Shown: positions 25,906-35,307 of the stretch, in pieces | Numbering within the stretch: the first letter of the stretch is position 1 | Layout: each line of letters starts with the position of its first letter | Notes under the pieces: generated by a model | What the model was told of the DNA's origin: nothing | The model's input: only the letters and a program-made list of their open reading frames with translations | Database searches by the model: none | From: Limnohabitans sp. 2KL-1 | Lineage (GTDB): Bacteria; Pseudomonadota; Gammaproteobacteria; Burkholderiales; Burkholderiaceae_C | Direction of reading: 5' to 3' | Length of the DNA stretch: 64,000 bases | NCBI RefSeq assembly: GCF_003063435.1 | Contig: NZ_NESL01000001.1 | Span: 620,001 to 684,000, forward strand | Position numbers and translations under genes: made by a program

Positions 25906-25938
25906 AAAACCCACCGTGGCAACACGGTGGGTTTTTTG
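25906..25938 (+). terminator. Intrinsic terminator after porin
   Basis: CCCACCGTG, loop GCAA, CACGGTGGG (25911-25932) with T6 after it and A5 before it; the symmetry makes it potentially active in both directions. It sits 38 bases after the porin stop. Confidence 0.9.
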
Positions 25939-26041
25939 TTGTACGCCCAAAACCGACAGGGTGCCAGGGGCATCAGCCCCGGGCCCGGTCGATGTGACGT
26001 GATGGGCTTGTACGGGGCGCTCGGGTCAACGAAACAAAGGC

Positions 26042-27016
26042 TTATTGCTGCGGAATGCCCGCTTTCTGGATCACCTCTGTCCAGCGCTTGATGTCGCTGT
26101 CCAGCAATTGGGCCAATTGCCCGGGGGTGCTCGATTGGGCCTGCACGTTGAAGCCGGCCAGGCGTTGAACCATTTCGGGTTCTGCCAGAATTTTGGCAAG
26201 TTCGGTTTGCAGGCGATCGACAACGTTCTTGGGTGTCTTGGCGGGGGCGGCCAGGGCGTTCCAGGATGAGACATTGAAGTTGCTCAGACCAGACAGTTCG
26301 CGCACCACCGGAATTTGGGGCATGTCTTTGGGGCGGTTGGCCCCCATGACGCCGAGCAGCCGAACCGCCTTGGCGTTGATCTGGGGTTTGAGCGGCCCGA
26401 GAATCTCTACCACCGCATCGACCTGCCCGCCGCGCAAGGCGTTGATCACCGCAGGGGTGCCGTTGTAAGGGATGATTTGGGCGATCAGGTTGGCCTGCGT
26501 GCGAAACAGTTCGCCGGCCAGATGCTGGGTGCTGCCGATGTTGATGGTGCCGATGTTCAACTTGCCCGGGTTGGCACGGCCAAAGCTGACCAGTTCGGTC
26601 AGGCTTTTGTAGGGCGATGACTCGGGCACTACGATGGCGATGTCAAAAAGGCCCAGCAAGGAGATGGGGGCGAAGTCGGTACGCGGGTTGAAAGGCAGGG
26701 CCTTGAACAGCCCGGCGCTGACGGCGGTGCCGTTGGACATGAGCAGCAAACTGTGGCCATCCGGTTCGGCCTTGGCCACCATCTCGGCGGCCACGATGCC
26801 GCCTGCGCCAGGGCGGTTGTCAATCACCACCGGTTGACCCAAAGAGACGGAAAGTTTTTGTGCCACCGCGCGCGCCGTCAGGTCGGCGACACCACCAGGC
26901 CCAAAGGGCACGACAATTTTCAGAGGTTTTGACGGGAAACCCGATGGGGCTTGTGCCCAGCTTGCGGGGGCGGCGCTCAGGGCCAGGGTCTGGAGCAAAT
27001 GGCGACGGTTGAACAT
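26042..27016 (-). CDS. Bug-family tripartite tricarboxylate transporter binding protein (orphan)
   Basis: A 324-residue periplasmic binding protein of the Bug (Bordetella uptake gene) family. A signal peptide (MFNRRHLLQTLALSAAPASWAQA) is followed by YPSKP-like FPSKPLKIVVPFGPGGVADLTAR, the ligand-contacting NRPGAGGIVAAEMVAKAEPDG, and the central NIGTINIGSTQHLAGELF. Bug proteins usually bind carboxylates. No TctA/TctB genes are next to it, so it may serve a distant membrane pair. ATG 27016 is favoured over 27061 since the signal peptide then begins directly. It diverges from the DUF3047 lipoprotein. Confidence 0.92.
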   Translation of the reverse strand: MFNRRHLLQTLALSAAPASWAQAPSGFPSKPLKIVVPFGPGGVADLTARAVAQKLSVSLGQPVVIDNRPGAGGIVAAEMVAKAEPDGHSLLLMSNGTAVSAGLFKALPFNPRTDFAPISLLGLFDIAIVVPESSPYKSLTELVSFGRANPGKLNIGTINIGSTQHLAGELFRTQANLIAQIIPYNGTPAVINALRGGQVDAVVEILGPLKPQINAKAVRLLGVMGANRPKDMPQIPVVRELSGLSNFNVSSWNALAAPAKTPKNVVDRLQTELAKILAEPEMVQRLAGFNVQAQSSTPGQLAQLLDSDIKRWTEVIQKAGIPQQ

Positions 27017-27109
27017 GAGAAGATTTCCTGAAGAACGAATCGGAAAAGGGTGAAAATTCACAGGGTTGTAGAGGCCCCATTGTCTTGCATCGGAGTTGAA
27101 AGGTCATTC

Positions 27110-27865
27110 ATGATTTTTTCTTGCGCGTGGACGCGTGTTGCCGGGTGCTTTTGTTGGCTGATCGTGTTGTCTGGCTGCGCAAGCCTCGGCGTTCCAGACA
27201 AGCCGCCTGCTGCGGCAGTGTTGACTTTGGAGAAGGGCCCCCTGCATTTCAGTCCCAAGGACAAAGTGAAATGGGAGGCGGTGACCTTGCCCGGCAAGGT
27301 TCGCACCGCCTTCAGTCTGGAAAAGCACGGCCAGCGCGAGGCCCTGAGTGCCCATGCGCAATCGTCGGCCAGCTACTTGCGCCAGCGCGTGCACATTCCG
27401 CCCGATCAGCTGGGGCGACTGCAATTTGACTGGCAAGTGGACAATCTGATGGCGCAAGCGGACATGACCGAAGCAGACCGAGAGGATTCTCCCGTGCGTT
27501 TGATTTTGGCTTTTGAGGGAGACCGCAGCCGTTTTTCCGCCAAAAATGCCATGCTCAGCGACCTGACCGAAGCCCTGACCGGGGAGCCGCTGCCTTATGC
27601 CACCTTGATGTACGTCTGGGCCAACCACCGCCCGGTGGGGGCGGTCATCGTCAATCCGCGCACCGACCGTGTGCGCAAACTGGTGGTGGAGTCGGGGGCG
27701 CAACGGCTCAAGCAGTGGCTGTCGTACCAGCGCGATGTCCGGGCAGATTTTGAAAAAGCATTTGGCGAAGCGCCTGGTGCCTTGCTGGGCATTGCGATCA
27801 TGACCGACTCTGACAACACCCGCAGCCAGGTGCGGGCCTGGTATGGCGACATCCGCCTGGATTGA
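27110..27865 (+). CDS. DUF3047 domain lipoprotein
   Basis: A 251-residue envelope protein of unknown function. The N-terminus has a lipoprotein signal with lipobox (LIVLSGC at about residues 17-23). The DUF3047 domain follows: HIPPDQLGRLQFDWQVDNLM, DSPVRLILAFEGDRSRFSAKN, then YATLMYVWANHRPVGAVIVNPRT and the end LGIAIMTDSDNTRSQVRAWYGDIRL. The fold resembles carbohydrate-binding beta sandwiches in general descriptions of the family, but no ligand is known. It stands 94 bases from the Bug gene, divergent, and 114 bases ahead of the ABC operon on the same strand. Confidence 0.85.
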   Translation: MIFSCAWTRVAGCFCWLIVLSGCASLGVPDKPPAAAVLTLEKGPLHFSPKDKVKWEAVTLPGKVRTAFSLEKHGQREALSAHAQSSASYLRQRVHIPPDQLGRLQFDWQVDNLMAQADMTEADREDSPVRLILAFEGDRSRFSAKNAMLSDLTEALTGEPLPYATLMYVWANHRPVGAVIVNPRTDRVRKLVVESGAQRLKQWLSYQRDVRADFEKAFGEAPGALLGIAIMTDSDNTRSQVRAWYGDIRLD

Positions 27866-27979
27866 GGTGTGCACCAGTCCTGTGCGCGACAACCGGTTTG
27901 GGGGAATTCCCTCTGTCTGTGACGGGCCCAAATGTTGCATAGTCACAGTTTGCTCCACTGTTGTCACCGAGGTGTTTTG

Positions 27980-29587
27980 ATGAAAAAAATGAGTATGCAA
28001 ACTGTGTTGCCCACGGCTTTGGCCGTGTCCTTGGCTTTGGCTGGCTGGTTGACTTCGGCCGCAGCGCAGGCCAAGCCGTTCAAATGGTCCAGCGCCAGCG
28101 ACATTCCCACGCTCGACATCCATTCGCAAAACAACGCCTTGGGCAATGGGGTGCATGCCTCTATTTTTGACTCGCTGGTGTACTACAACAGCAAAACCTT
28201 CAAGGTCGAGCCCAAGCTGGCCACGTCCTGGAGAGAAATGTCGGCCACGCAATACCGTTTCAATTTGCGCAAAGGCGTCAAGTTCAGCGATGGCACGGCC
28301 CTGACGGCCGATGACGTGGTGTTTTCTCTGGAGCGTGCCCGTGCCAAGACCTCCAACTTCAACGTCTACACCCAGGGTTTCAGCCGCATCGTGAAGGTCG
28401 ATGCCAACACGGTGGACATCGTTTTGAGCGGCCCCAACCCGGTGCTGCTGAACCAGCTGACCGAGCTGCGCATCATGAGCAAGGCCTGGGCTGAAAAGAA
28501 CAAGTCGGTTGAGCCCAAGGATGGCAAAACCAAAGATGAAAACTTTGCCCACCGCAACGCCATGGGCAGCGGCGCCTACATGGTCAAAGAGTGGCAGCCT
28601 GACCAAAAGCTGGTGTTGGTGAAAAATCCCAACTGGTGGGGCTGGTCTGAAGTGCCCAGCAATGTGACCGAAATCATCTACACCCCCATCAAGAACGAGG
28701 CCACGCGTGCCGCCGCCTTGCTGTCGGGCGAGATCGACTTTGTGCTCGATCCGAGTCCCCAAGACCTGGGCCGCATGCGCAACAACCCCAATCTGAAAGT
28801 GATCGACGGGATTGAAAACCGCACCATTTTCCTGGGTATGGACCAGCATCGCGAAGAGTTGCCGGGCTCCAGTGTCAAGGGCAAGAACCCGCTCAAGGAC
28901 GTGAAGGTGCGCAAGGCCTTGTACCAGGCGATCGACATGGATACCATCCAGCGCGTCACCATGCGCGGCTTGTCGCAAAACACAGGTGCCTTGGTGGCGC
29001 CGCAGGTCAATGGCTGGACCAAGGCTGTGGACACGCGCTTCCCTTATTCGCAAGACGCCTCCAAAAAGCTGCTGGCCGAGGCGGGCTACCTCAACGGCTT
29101 TGAGGTGGACTTTGCTTGCCCCAACAACCGCTACATCAACGACGAAGAAATCTGCCAGGCCATCACCGCCATGTGGGCCAAGGTGGGTGTGAAAGCCAAG
29201 CTGCGCACCCTGCCACTGGTGACCTATTTCCCGATGATCCAGCGTTATGAAGCCAGCATCTACATGCTGGGCTGGGGTGTGCCGACTTTTGATGCGCTTT
29301 ACAGTTTGCAGTCCCTGACGCGCTCAGTGGGCACGGGCGGTGACGGCAATTACAACGTGGGCCGCTACAGCAACACCCGCATGGACTACATCGTGGACCG
29401 TGTGAAAACCGAGACCGATTTGCCCGTGCGCAACCGCTTGCTGACCGAAGGCTTGCAGTTGCAAAACGACACCGTGGCGCACATCCCGCTGCACAACCAG
29501 GTGATTCCTTGGGCCATGAAGAAGAATGTGGACGTGGTGCATCGCCCTGACAACCGCCTCGACTGGTCGCTGATCAAGGTCAACTGA
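27980..29587 (+). CDS. Peptide/nickel-type ABC transporter substrate-binding protein 1
   Basis: A 535-residue periplasmic SBP_bac_5 protein, first gene of a seven-gene ABC operon. The signal peptide ends near TSAAAQAKPF. Family landmarks are LATSWREMSATQYRFNLRKGVKFSDG, the TADDVVFSLERA stretch, and DVKVRKALYQAIDMDTI. It delivers di- or oligopeptides, or similar cationic or acyl ligands, to the permease pair. It is clearly paralogous to the second binding protein of the operon (31850-33430). ATG 27980 is chosen since it opens the signal peptide (MKKMSMQ). Confidence 0.93.
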   Translation: MKKMSMQTVLPTALAVSLALAGWLTSAAAQAKPFKWSSASDIPTLDIHSQNNALGNGVHASIFDSLVYYNSKTFKVEPKLATSWREMSATQYRFNLRKGVKFSDGTALTADDVVFSLERARAKTSNFNVYTQGFSRIVKVDANTVDIVLSGPNPVLLNQLTELRIMSKAWAEKNKSVEPKDGKTKDENFAHRNAMGSGAYMVKEWQPDQKLVLVKNPNWWGWSEVPSNVTEIIYTPIKNEATRAAALLSGEIDFVLDPSPQDLGRMRNNPNLKVIDGIENRTIFLGMDQHREELPGSSVKGKNPLKDVKVRKALYQAIDMDTIQRVTMRGLSQNTGALVAPQVNGWTKAVDTRFPYSQDASKKLLAEAGYLNGFEVDFACPNNRYINDEEICQAITAMWAKVGVKAKLRTLPLVTYFPMIQRYEASIYMLGWGVPTFDALYSLQSLTRSVGTGGDGNYNVGRYSNTRMDYIVDRVKTETDLPVRNRLLTEGLQLQNDTVAHIPLHNQVIPWAMKKNVDVVHRPDNRLDWSLIKVN

Positions 29588-30567
29588 TGCTCGCTTTCAT
29601 CTTGCAGCGGCTGATCCAGGCCGTGGTCGTCATGGTCACGGTCGCTTTCATCGCGTTTTTGCTGTTCCAGTATGTGGGCGATCCGGTGGTGTTTTTGCTG
29701 GGGCAAGACGCCACCAAAGAACAGATCGACATGCTGCGTGCCGATCTGGGTCTAGACCAGCCGTTTTTTGTGCAGTTCTGGCACTTTCTGTCTAATGCGG
29801 TGCAAGGCGAGTTTGGCCTGAGCCTGCGTCAGGGGGCCAAGGTCTCGCGCTTGATCGCCGAGCGACTGCCCGCCACCTTGGAGCTGGCGCTGGTGGCGGC
29901 CACCTTGGCGCTGGTCATTGGCATCCCGATGGGGGTCTACGCCGCTTTGCGTCGGGGCACTTGGGCCAGCCAACTCATCATGACGGTGTCGCTGCTGGGC
30001 GTGTCGCTGCCCACCTTCCTGATCGGCATTTTGTTGATCTTGGTGTTTGCCGTGATGCTCGGCTGGTTCCCCAGCTTTGGCCGGGGTGACGTGGTGCAAA
30101 TGGGCTGGTGGTCCAGTGGTTTGATGACGGCCAAGGGGTGGCATCACATCGTGCTGCCGGCCGTCACGCTGGCGATTTTTCAGCTCACGCTGATCATGCG
30201 CCTGGTGCGGGCCGAGATGCTGGAGGTGCTGCGCACCGACTACATCAAGTTCGCCCGTGCCCGCGGTCTGTCCAACCGCGCCATCCACTTTGGTCATGCG
30301 CTCAAGAACACGCTGGTGCCGGTGCTCACCATCACCGGGTTGCAGCTGGGCGGCTTGATCGCGTTTGCCATCATCACCGAGACGGTGTTCCAGTGGCCCG
30401 GCATGGGCTTGCTGTTCATTCAGGCCGTCACGTTCGCAGACATCCCGGTCATGGCGGCTTATTTGTGCCTGATCGCGCTGATTTTTGTGGTCATCAACCT
30501 GATCGTGGACTTGTTGTACTTTGTGGTCGATCCGCGCCTGCGCGTGGGCAAGCCCGGGGGGCACTGA
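29587..30567 (+). CDS. Oligopeptide-type ABC permease 1 (DppB-like)
   Basis: A 326-residue permease with six predicted helices. The start LAFILQRLIQAVVVMVTVAFIAFLL and the long first periplasmic loop are typical of DppB/OppB; the EAA coupling loop is DYIKFARARGLSNRAIHFGHALKNTLVP (about 218-245). Its start shares one base with the stop of the first binding protein (TGATG), so the two are translationally coupled. It forms a heterodimer with the DppC-like permease encoded at 33434. Confidence 0.95.
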   Translation: MLAFILQRLIQAVVVMVTVAFIAFLLFQYVGDPVVFLLGQDATKEQIDMLRADLGLDQPFFVQFWHFLSNAVQGEFGLSLRQGAKVSRLIAERLPATLELALVAATLALVIGIPMGVYAALRRGTWASQLIMTVSLLGVSLPTFLIGILLILVFAVMLGWFPSFGRGDVVQMGWWSSGLMTAKGWHHIVLPAVTLAIFQLTLIMRLVRAEMLEVLRTDYIKFARARGLSNRAIHFGHALKNTLVPVLTITGLQLGGLIAFAIITETVFQWPGMGLLFIQAVTFADIPVMAAYLCLIALIFVVINLIVDLLYFVVDPRLRVGKPGGH

Positions 30568-30569
30568 GC

Positions 30570-31805
30570 ATGGGCGCTTCTTTGCAATCAGTGTTGGGGC
30601 GGGGCGCGGCGTTTGCACGCATCGCCCAGTTCCACCCGGAGTTGACGGCCTTCAGGCGTGATCTGCACGCCAACCCCGAGCTGGGCTTTGAAGAGGTTTA
30701 CACCTCGGCGCGTGTGGCCGAGATGCTCAAGGTCTGCGGTGTCGACAGCATCCACACCGGCATCGGCAAAACCGGCGTGGTGGCCTTGGTGCACGGCCAA
30801 GGTCGTTCGGCCAGCAACCCGGGCCGCATGATCGGTCTGCGCGCCGACATGGATGCGCTGCCGCTGACCGAGTTCAACGAGTGCACCTGGAAATCTGGCA
30901 CGCCCGGCCTGATGCACGGCTGCGGCCACGACGGCCACACCGCCATGTTGATGGGCGCGGCCCGATACTTGGCCGAAACCCGCCGCTTTGACGGCACAGC
31001 CGTGCTGATTTTTCAGCCCGGCGAAGAGGGTTATGCGGGTGCTCGCGCCATGATGCAAGACGGCTTGTTTGAGCGCTTCCCGTGCGAGCAGGTTTACGCC
31101 CAGCACAACTCACCCGAGACACCACTGGGCGTGATCGGCATCACCCCCGGCCCCATGCAGGCGGCGGTGGACCGGATCGAGATCCACATTCGCGGCAAAG
31201 GCGGTCACGGTGCTCGCCCCCACCAGGCGATTGACCCGGTGCTGGTGGCTGGCCACATCATCACCGCCGCGCAAAGCGTGGTGGCCCGCAACCTGTCGGC
31301 ATTTGACCAAGCGGTGGTCAGCATTTGCTCGATGCAAGGCGGTAACCCGGGGGCCATGAGCGTGATCCCCGGTGAAGTCACCTTGGTGGGCACCGTGCGC
31401 ACCTACAGCGAGAGCGTGCAAGACCAGATCGAAGAGCGTCTGCGGTCCTTGTGTACGGGCATTGCGCAAGGCTTTGGCGCGTCGGCCGAGCTGAAGTACG
31501 AACGCACTTACCCCGCCACCGTGAACACCGTGGCCGAGGCGCAGTTTGCCTGCGACGTGGCAGCGGCTTTGGTGGGGGAAGACAAGGTTTGGCGCAACAT
31601 GCTGCCCAGCATGGGCGGGGAAGACTTTTCTTTCATGTTGCAGGCGGTGCCTGGCGCGTACATCCGCATTGGACAAGGCCTGCCGCACGGCCCCGGCCCG
31701 CACCCGCTGCACAACAGTCGCTACGATTTCAACGACGAGATCTTGCCGCTGGGCGCGGCTTTGCACGCCAGTTTGGTGGAGCAGGCGCTACCCTTCGCGG
31801 TATGA
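30570..31805 (+). CDS. M20-family amidohydrolase
   Basis: A 411-residue metal-dependent amidohydrolase of the hippurate hydrolase / N-acyl-amino-acid deacylase type. The metal motifs are MHGCGHDGHTAML (about 113-125), the catalytic EEG in PGEEGYAGARAM and the late GGEDFSFML. It sits 2 bases after the DppB-like gene and 44 bases before the second binding protein, inside the transporter operon, which suggests that the transported compound is an N-acylated amino acid or peptide cleaved after uptake. This is inference; no export signal is present, so it acts in the cytoplasm. Confidence 0.93.
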   Translation: MGASLQSVLGRGAAFARIAQFHPELTAFRRDLHANPELGFEEVYTSARVAEMLKVCGVDSIHTGIGKTGVVALVHGQGRSASNPGRMIGLRADMDALPLTEFNECTWKSGTPGLMHGCGHDGHTAMLMGAARYLAETRRFDGTAVLIFQPGEEGYAGARAMMQDGLFERFPCEQVYAQHNSPETPLGVIGITPGPMQAAVDRIEIHIRGKGGHGARPHQAIDPVLVAGHIITAAQSVVARNLSAFDQAVVSICSMQGGNPGAMSVIPGEVTLVGTVRTYSESVQDQIEERLRSLCTGIAQGFGASAELKYERTYPATVNTVAEAQFACDVAAALVGEDKVWRNMLPSMGGEDFSFMLQAVPGAYIRIGQGLPHGPGPHPLHNSRYDFNDEILPLGAALHASLVEQALPFAV

Positions 31806-31849
31806 GGCGCGCTTTCGGTTTCGTTCATTCATTCAACAAGGAGAACTCC

Positions 31850-33430
31850 ATGGCTTTCAAACTCAATCCTCTCGTGGCCACTTTGGCTGCTGCGTTGGCC
31901 TTGTCAATGGTCTCGGCCTCAGCCGTGACCTTGCGCGTGGGCAACCAAGGCGATGCTCTGTCCATGGACCCGCACTCGCTCAACGAGTCCTTGCAAATTT
32001 CGGTGGTCGAAAACGTGTACGAGACCTTGGTCTCACGCGACGCCAACTACAAACTCACACCTTTGCTGGCCACCAGTTGGAAGCAAACTTCGCCCACCGT
32101 GTGGCGCTTTGAGCTGCGCAAAGGCGTCAAGTTCCATGACGGCACGCCCTTCACCGCGGACGATGTGATCTTCAGCTACGAGCGTGCCAAAGGCGACGGC
32201 TCGGACATGAAGAGCTATGTGGGCCAGTTCAAAGAGATCAAAAAGATCAACGACCACACCATTGACATCATCACCACTGCCCCGTTCCCCATCGTCCCCG
32301 AGCTGATCACGCACTGGGCCATCATGAGCAAGAAGTGGTGCGAAGACAACCAGGCCACCAAGCCGGTGGATCGCCGCAAAGGCATTGAAAACGCAGCGTC
32401 TTTCCGCGCCAACGGCACCGGCCCTTTCCGTGTGCGTGAGCGTCAGCCCAGCGTACGGACCACGTTCACGCGCAATGGCAATTACTGGGGCAAGATCCCC
32501 GGCAACGTGGAAGAAGTCATCTACAGCGTGATTGGCAATGACGCCACCCGCGTGGCGGCCATGATGTCGGGTGAACTCGATGTGATGGAGCCCGTGCCAG
32601 TCCAAGACGTGGACCGCCTGAAGGCCAACGACAAGCTCAAGGTTTTGCAAGGCCCTGAGCTGCGTGCCATCTTTTTGGGCATGGACCAAAAACGTGACGA
32701 GTTGCTGTTCTCGAACGTGAAGGGCAAGAACCCCTTCAAAGACATCCGTGTTCGTAAGGCGTTTTACCAGGCGATTGACATCGAGACCATCAAGAGCCGC
32801 GTGATGCGCGGTGCCGCCACCCCCCTGGCATTGATGTACCCCCCGCAAGTCAATGGCTTCCCGGCAGATCTGGCCAAGCGTTTGCCCTATGACGTTGAAG
32901 CCTCCAAGAAACTGCTGGCCGAAGCGGGTTACCCCAACGGCTTCGAAGTCAAGATGAACTGCCCGAACGACCGTTATGTCAACGATGCCGAGATTTGCCA
33001 GGCCGTGGCCGCCAACTTGGCCAAAGTGGGCGTGAAGATCAACCTCGAAGCCGAGACCAAGGGCACTTACTTCCCCAAGATCCTGAGCCGCAACACCAGC
33101 TTTTACATGCTGGGCTGGACAGCCAGCACGGTGGATGCCCACAACGTGATGTACCCCATCTTGTCCACCCCCGGTGAAGGCGGTCGTGGTCAGTTCAACC
33201 TGGGCGCTTACAGCAACCCCAAGGTCGACGAGTTGACCGACAAGGTGGCTTCCGAGACCGACCAGAAAAAACGCAACGAAATGATCCGTGAAGCCATGAA
33301 GATCCACCAGGACGACGTGGGCCATCTGCCGTTGCACCAGCAAGCGTTGAACTGGGCGGCCAAGAAAAACATCGAGTTGGTGCAGTTTCCGGACAACGGC
33401 ATGGCTTGGAAATTCATCACAGTGAAGTAA
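31850..33430 (+). CDS. Peptide-type ABC transporter substrate-binding protein 2
   Basis: A 526-residue periplasmic SBP_bac_5 protein with a signal peptide (LVATLAAALALSMVSASA). It shares long runs of landmarks with the first binding protein (LLATSWKQTSPTVWRFELRKGVKFHDG; FKDIRVRKAFYQAIDIETI; NGFEVKMNCPNDRYVNDAEICQA), so the two arose by duplication. ATG 31850 follows AAGGAGAACTCC, one of the best ribosome sites in the window, suggesting that this protein is made in excess over the permeases. It probably feeds the same permease pair with a different ligand range. Confidence 0.94.
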   Translation: MAFKLNPLVATLAAALALSMVSASAVTLRVGNQGDALSMDPHSLNESLQISVVENVYETLVSRDANYKLTPLLATSWKQTSPTVWRFELRKGVKFHDGTPFTADDVIFSYERAKGDGSDMKSYVGQFKEIKKINDHTIDIITTAPFPIVPELITHWAIMSKKWCEDNQATKPVDRRKGIENAASFRANGTGPFRVRERQPSVRTTFTRNGNYWGKIPGNVEEVIYSVIGNDATRVAAMMSGELDVMEPVPVQDVDRLKANDKLKVLQGPELRAIFLGMDQKRDELLFSNVKGKNPFKDIRVRKAFYQAIDIETIKSRVMRGAATPLALMYPPQVNGFPADLAKRLPYDVEASKKLLAEAGYPNGFEVKMNCPNDRYVNDAEICQAVAANLAKVGVKINLEAETKGTYFPKILSRNTSFYMLGWTASTVDAHNVMYPILSTPGEGGRGQFNLGAYSNPKVDELTDKVASETDQKKRNEMIREAMKIHQDDVGHLPLHQQALNWAAKKNIELVQFPDNGMAWKFITVK

Positions 33431-33433
33431 TCC

Positions 33434-34342
33434 ATGAACGCATTGAAACGCTGGCTGAACAGCGATGTCGGTTACAGCTTCCGCCAATCGCCCACGGCGA
33501 TGGCGGCAGCTGCCATCGCCTTCGTTTGTCTTTTTTGTTCGGTCTTTGCCGGCTGGGTCTCGCCCACCAACCCGTTTGATCTGGCCACGCTGGAGCTGAG
33601 TGACGCCCGCTTGCCTCCGGCCTGGATGGAGGGCGGCACGACCAAGTTCCTGCTGGGCACCGACGATCAGGGGCGTGACATTTTGTCGGCCCTGATCTAC
33701 GGCTCGCGCATCTCTTTGGTGGTGGGTCTGGCCTCGGTGGTCTTGTCGGTGGTCGTGGGCGTGGGCCTGGGTTTGCTGGCGGGTTTCAAAGGCGGCTGGA
33801 TTGACGCCTTGCTCATGCGCCTGTGCGATGTGATGCTGTCTTTTCCTGCCATTTTGGTGGCGCTGTTGATCGCGGGCGTGGGGCGTGCCCTGTTCCCCAA
33901 CGCGCACGAGTCGCTGGCTTTTGGCGTGTTGATCTTGTCGATCTCCCTCACCGGCTGGGTGCAATACGCACGCACGGTGCGCGGCACCACGCTGGTCGAG
34001 CGCAACAAAGAATACGTGCAAGCTGCCCGCGTGACGGGTGTTGCTCCTTTGCGCATCATGTTCAAGCATGTGCTGCCCAACGTCATGGGCCCGGTCATGG
34101 TGCTGGCCACCATCCAGGTGGCCACGGCCATCATCACCGAGGCGACGTTGTCGTTTCTGGGTGTGGGCGCACCGCCTACTTCGCCATCGCTGGGCACGCT
34201 CATTCGCGTGGGCAACGATTATTTGTTCTCGGGCGAGTGGTGGATCACGATCTTTCCGGGCTTGATGCTGGTGCTGATCGCCTTGTCGGTCAACTTGCTG
34301 GGTGATTGGTTGCGCGACGCGCTGAATCCGAGATTGCGATGA
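33434..34342 (+). CDS. Oligopeptide-type ABC permease 2 (DppC-like)
   Basis: A 302-residue permease partner of the DppB-like protein. One helix precedes a short periplasmic segment containing TNPFDLATLELSDARLPP, then comes GTDDQGRDILSALIYGSRISLVVG, the classic DppC region. The EAA loop is KEYVQAARVTGVAPLRIMFKHVLPN. The stop overlaps the next start by ATGA. Confidence 0.95.
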   Translation: MNALKRWLNSDVGYSFRQSPTAMAAAAIAFVCLFCSVFAGWVSPTNPFDLATLELSDARLPPAWMEGGTTKFLLGTDDQGRDILSALIYGSRISLVVGLASVVLSVVVGVGLGLLAGFKGGWIDALLMRLCDVMLSFPAILVALLIAGVGRALFPNAHESLAFGVLILSISLTGWVQYARTVRGTTLVERNKEYVQAARVTGVAPLRIMFKHVLPNVMGPVMVLATIQVATAIITEATLSFLGVGAPPTSPSLGTLIRVGNDYLFSGEWWITIFPGLMLVLIALSVNLLGDWLRDALNPRLR

Positions 34343-35307
34343 GTCTTTTACAAGTCAATAACCTGGTGGTGGAATTCCCCAGCCGCCACGGCACGCTGCG
34401 TGCGCTGGACGATATTTCTTTCGACATCGCCCCCGGTGAAATTCTGGGCGTGGTGGGTGAGTCGGGCGCAGGCAAGTCGCTCACGGGCGCGGCCATCATT
34501 GGCCTGCTGGAGCCGCCAGGCCGAGTGGCCAGTGGGCAAATCTTGTTGGAAGGCCAGCGCATTGACCACCTGAACAACGACGAGATGCGTCACATCCGGG
34601 GCCGCAAAATTGGCGCAATTTTTCAGGACCCGCTGACTTCGCTCAACCCGCTGTACTCCATCGGGCGGCAACTGACCGAAACCATTCTGGCCCACCTGCC
34701 CGTGACGCCGCAGGAGGCGCGACAACGCGCGATCCAGTTGCTCAAGGACACTGGTATTTCGGCCGCCGAAGAGCGCATCGACCACTACCCGCACCAGTTC
34801 TCGGGCGGCATGCGCCAGCGTGTGGTGATCGCCTTGGCCCTGGCCGCCGAGCCGCAACTGATTGTGGCCGACGAGCCGACCACCGCGCTCGATGTATCCA
34901 TTCAGGCGCAGATCATCAGCTTGCTCAAAAAGGTCTGCAAAGACCGGGGCGCTGCCGTCATGCTCATCACGCACGACATGGGCGTGATCGCCGAGACCTG
35001 TGACCGCGTGGCCGTGTTGTACGCCGGGCGCGTGGCCGAAATCGGCCCGGTGCACCAGGTCATCAACCACCCGGCCCACCCTTACACCGCAGGCCTGATG
35101 GCCTCGATCCCCGACATGGACAGTGACCGCGAACGCCTGAACCAAATTGACGGCGCCATGCCGCGCCTGAACGCCATTCCGCAAGGCTGCGCCTTCAACC
35201 CGCGATGCCCCAAAGCCTTTGACCGCTGCAGGCAAGAGCGCCCTGAATTGGTCCAGGCCGGGGCCAACCAGGCCGCCTGTTGGCTGCACGACGGGAGCGC
35301 GGCATGA
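34339..35307 (+). CDS. Oligopeptide-type ABC ATPase 1 (DppD-like)
   Basis: A 322-residue ATPase. Walker A is [11 protein letters not shown], signature [15 protein letters not shown], Walker [12 protein letters not shown], and the C-terminal oligopeptide-type extension with cysteines ([20 protein letters not shown]) probably binds an iron-sulfur cluster as in DppD. The start at 34339 overlaps the permease stop by ATGA; an earlier ATG at 34306 is not conserved. Confidence 0.95.
   Translation: MSLLQVNNLVVEFPSRHGTLRALDDISFDIAPGEILGVVGESGAGKSLTGAAIIGLLEPPGRVASGQILLEGQRIDHLNNDEMRHIRGRKIGAIFQDPLTSLNPLYSIGRQLTETILAHLPVTPQEARQRAIQLLKDTGISAAEERIDHYPHQFSGGMRQRVVIALALAAEPQLIVADEPTTALDVSIQAQIISLLKKVCKDRGAAVMLITHDMGVIAETCDRVAVLYAGRVAEIGPVHQVINHPAHPYTAGLMASIPDMDSDRERLNQIDGAMPRLNAIPQGCAFNPRCPKAFDRCRQERPELVQAGANQAACWLHDGSAA

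Noticed and set aside
27104..29053. 649-codon minus-strand frame opposite the DUF3047 and first binding-protein genes
   Set aside because: Composition is that of a shadow frame, and both plus-strand genes have clear families and signal peptides.
32033..34069. 678-codon minus-strand frame opposite the second binding protein and DppC-like permease
   Set aside because: Shadow of two recognised genes; low-complexity H/Q/G-rich translation with no motif.
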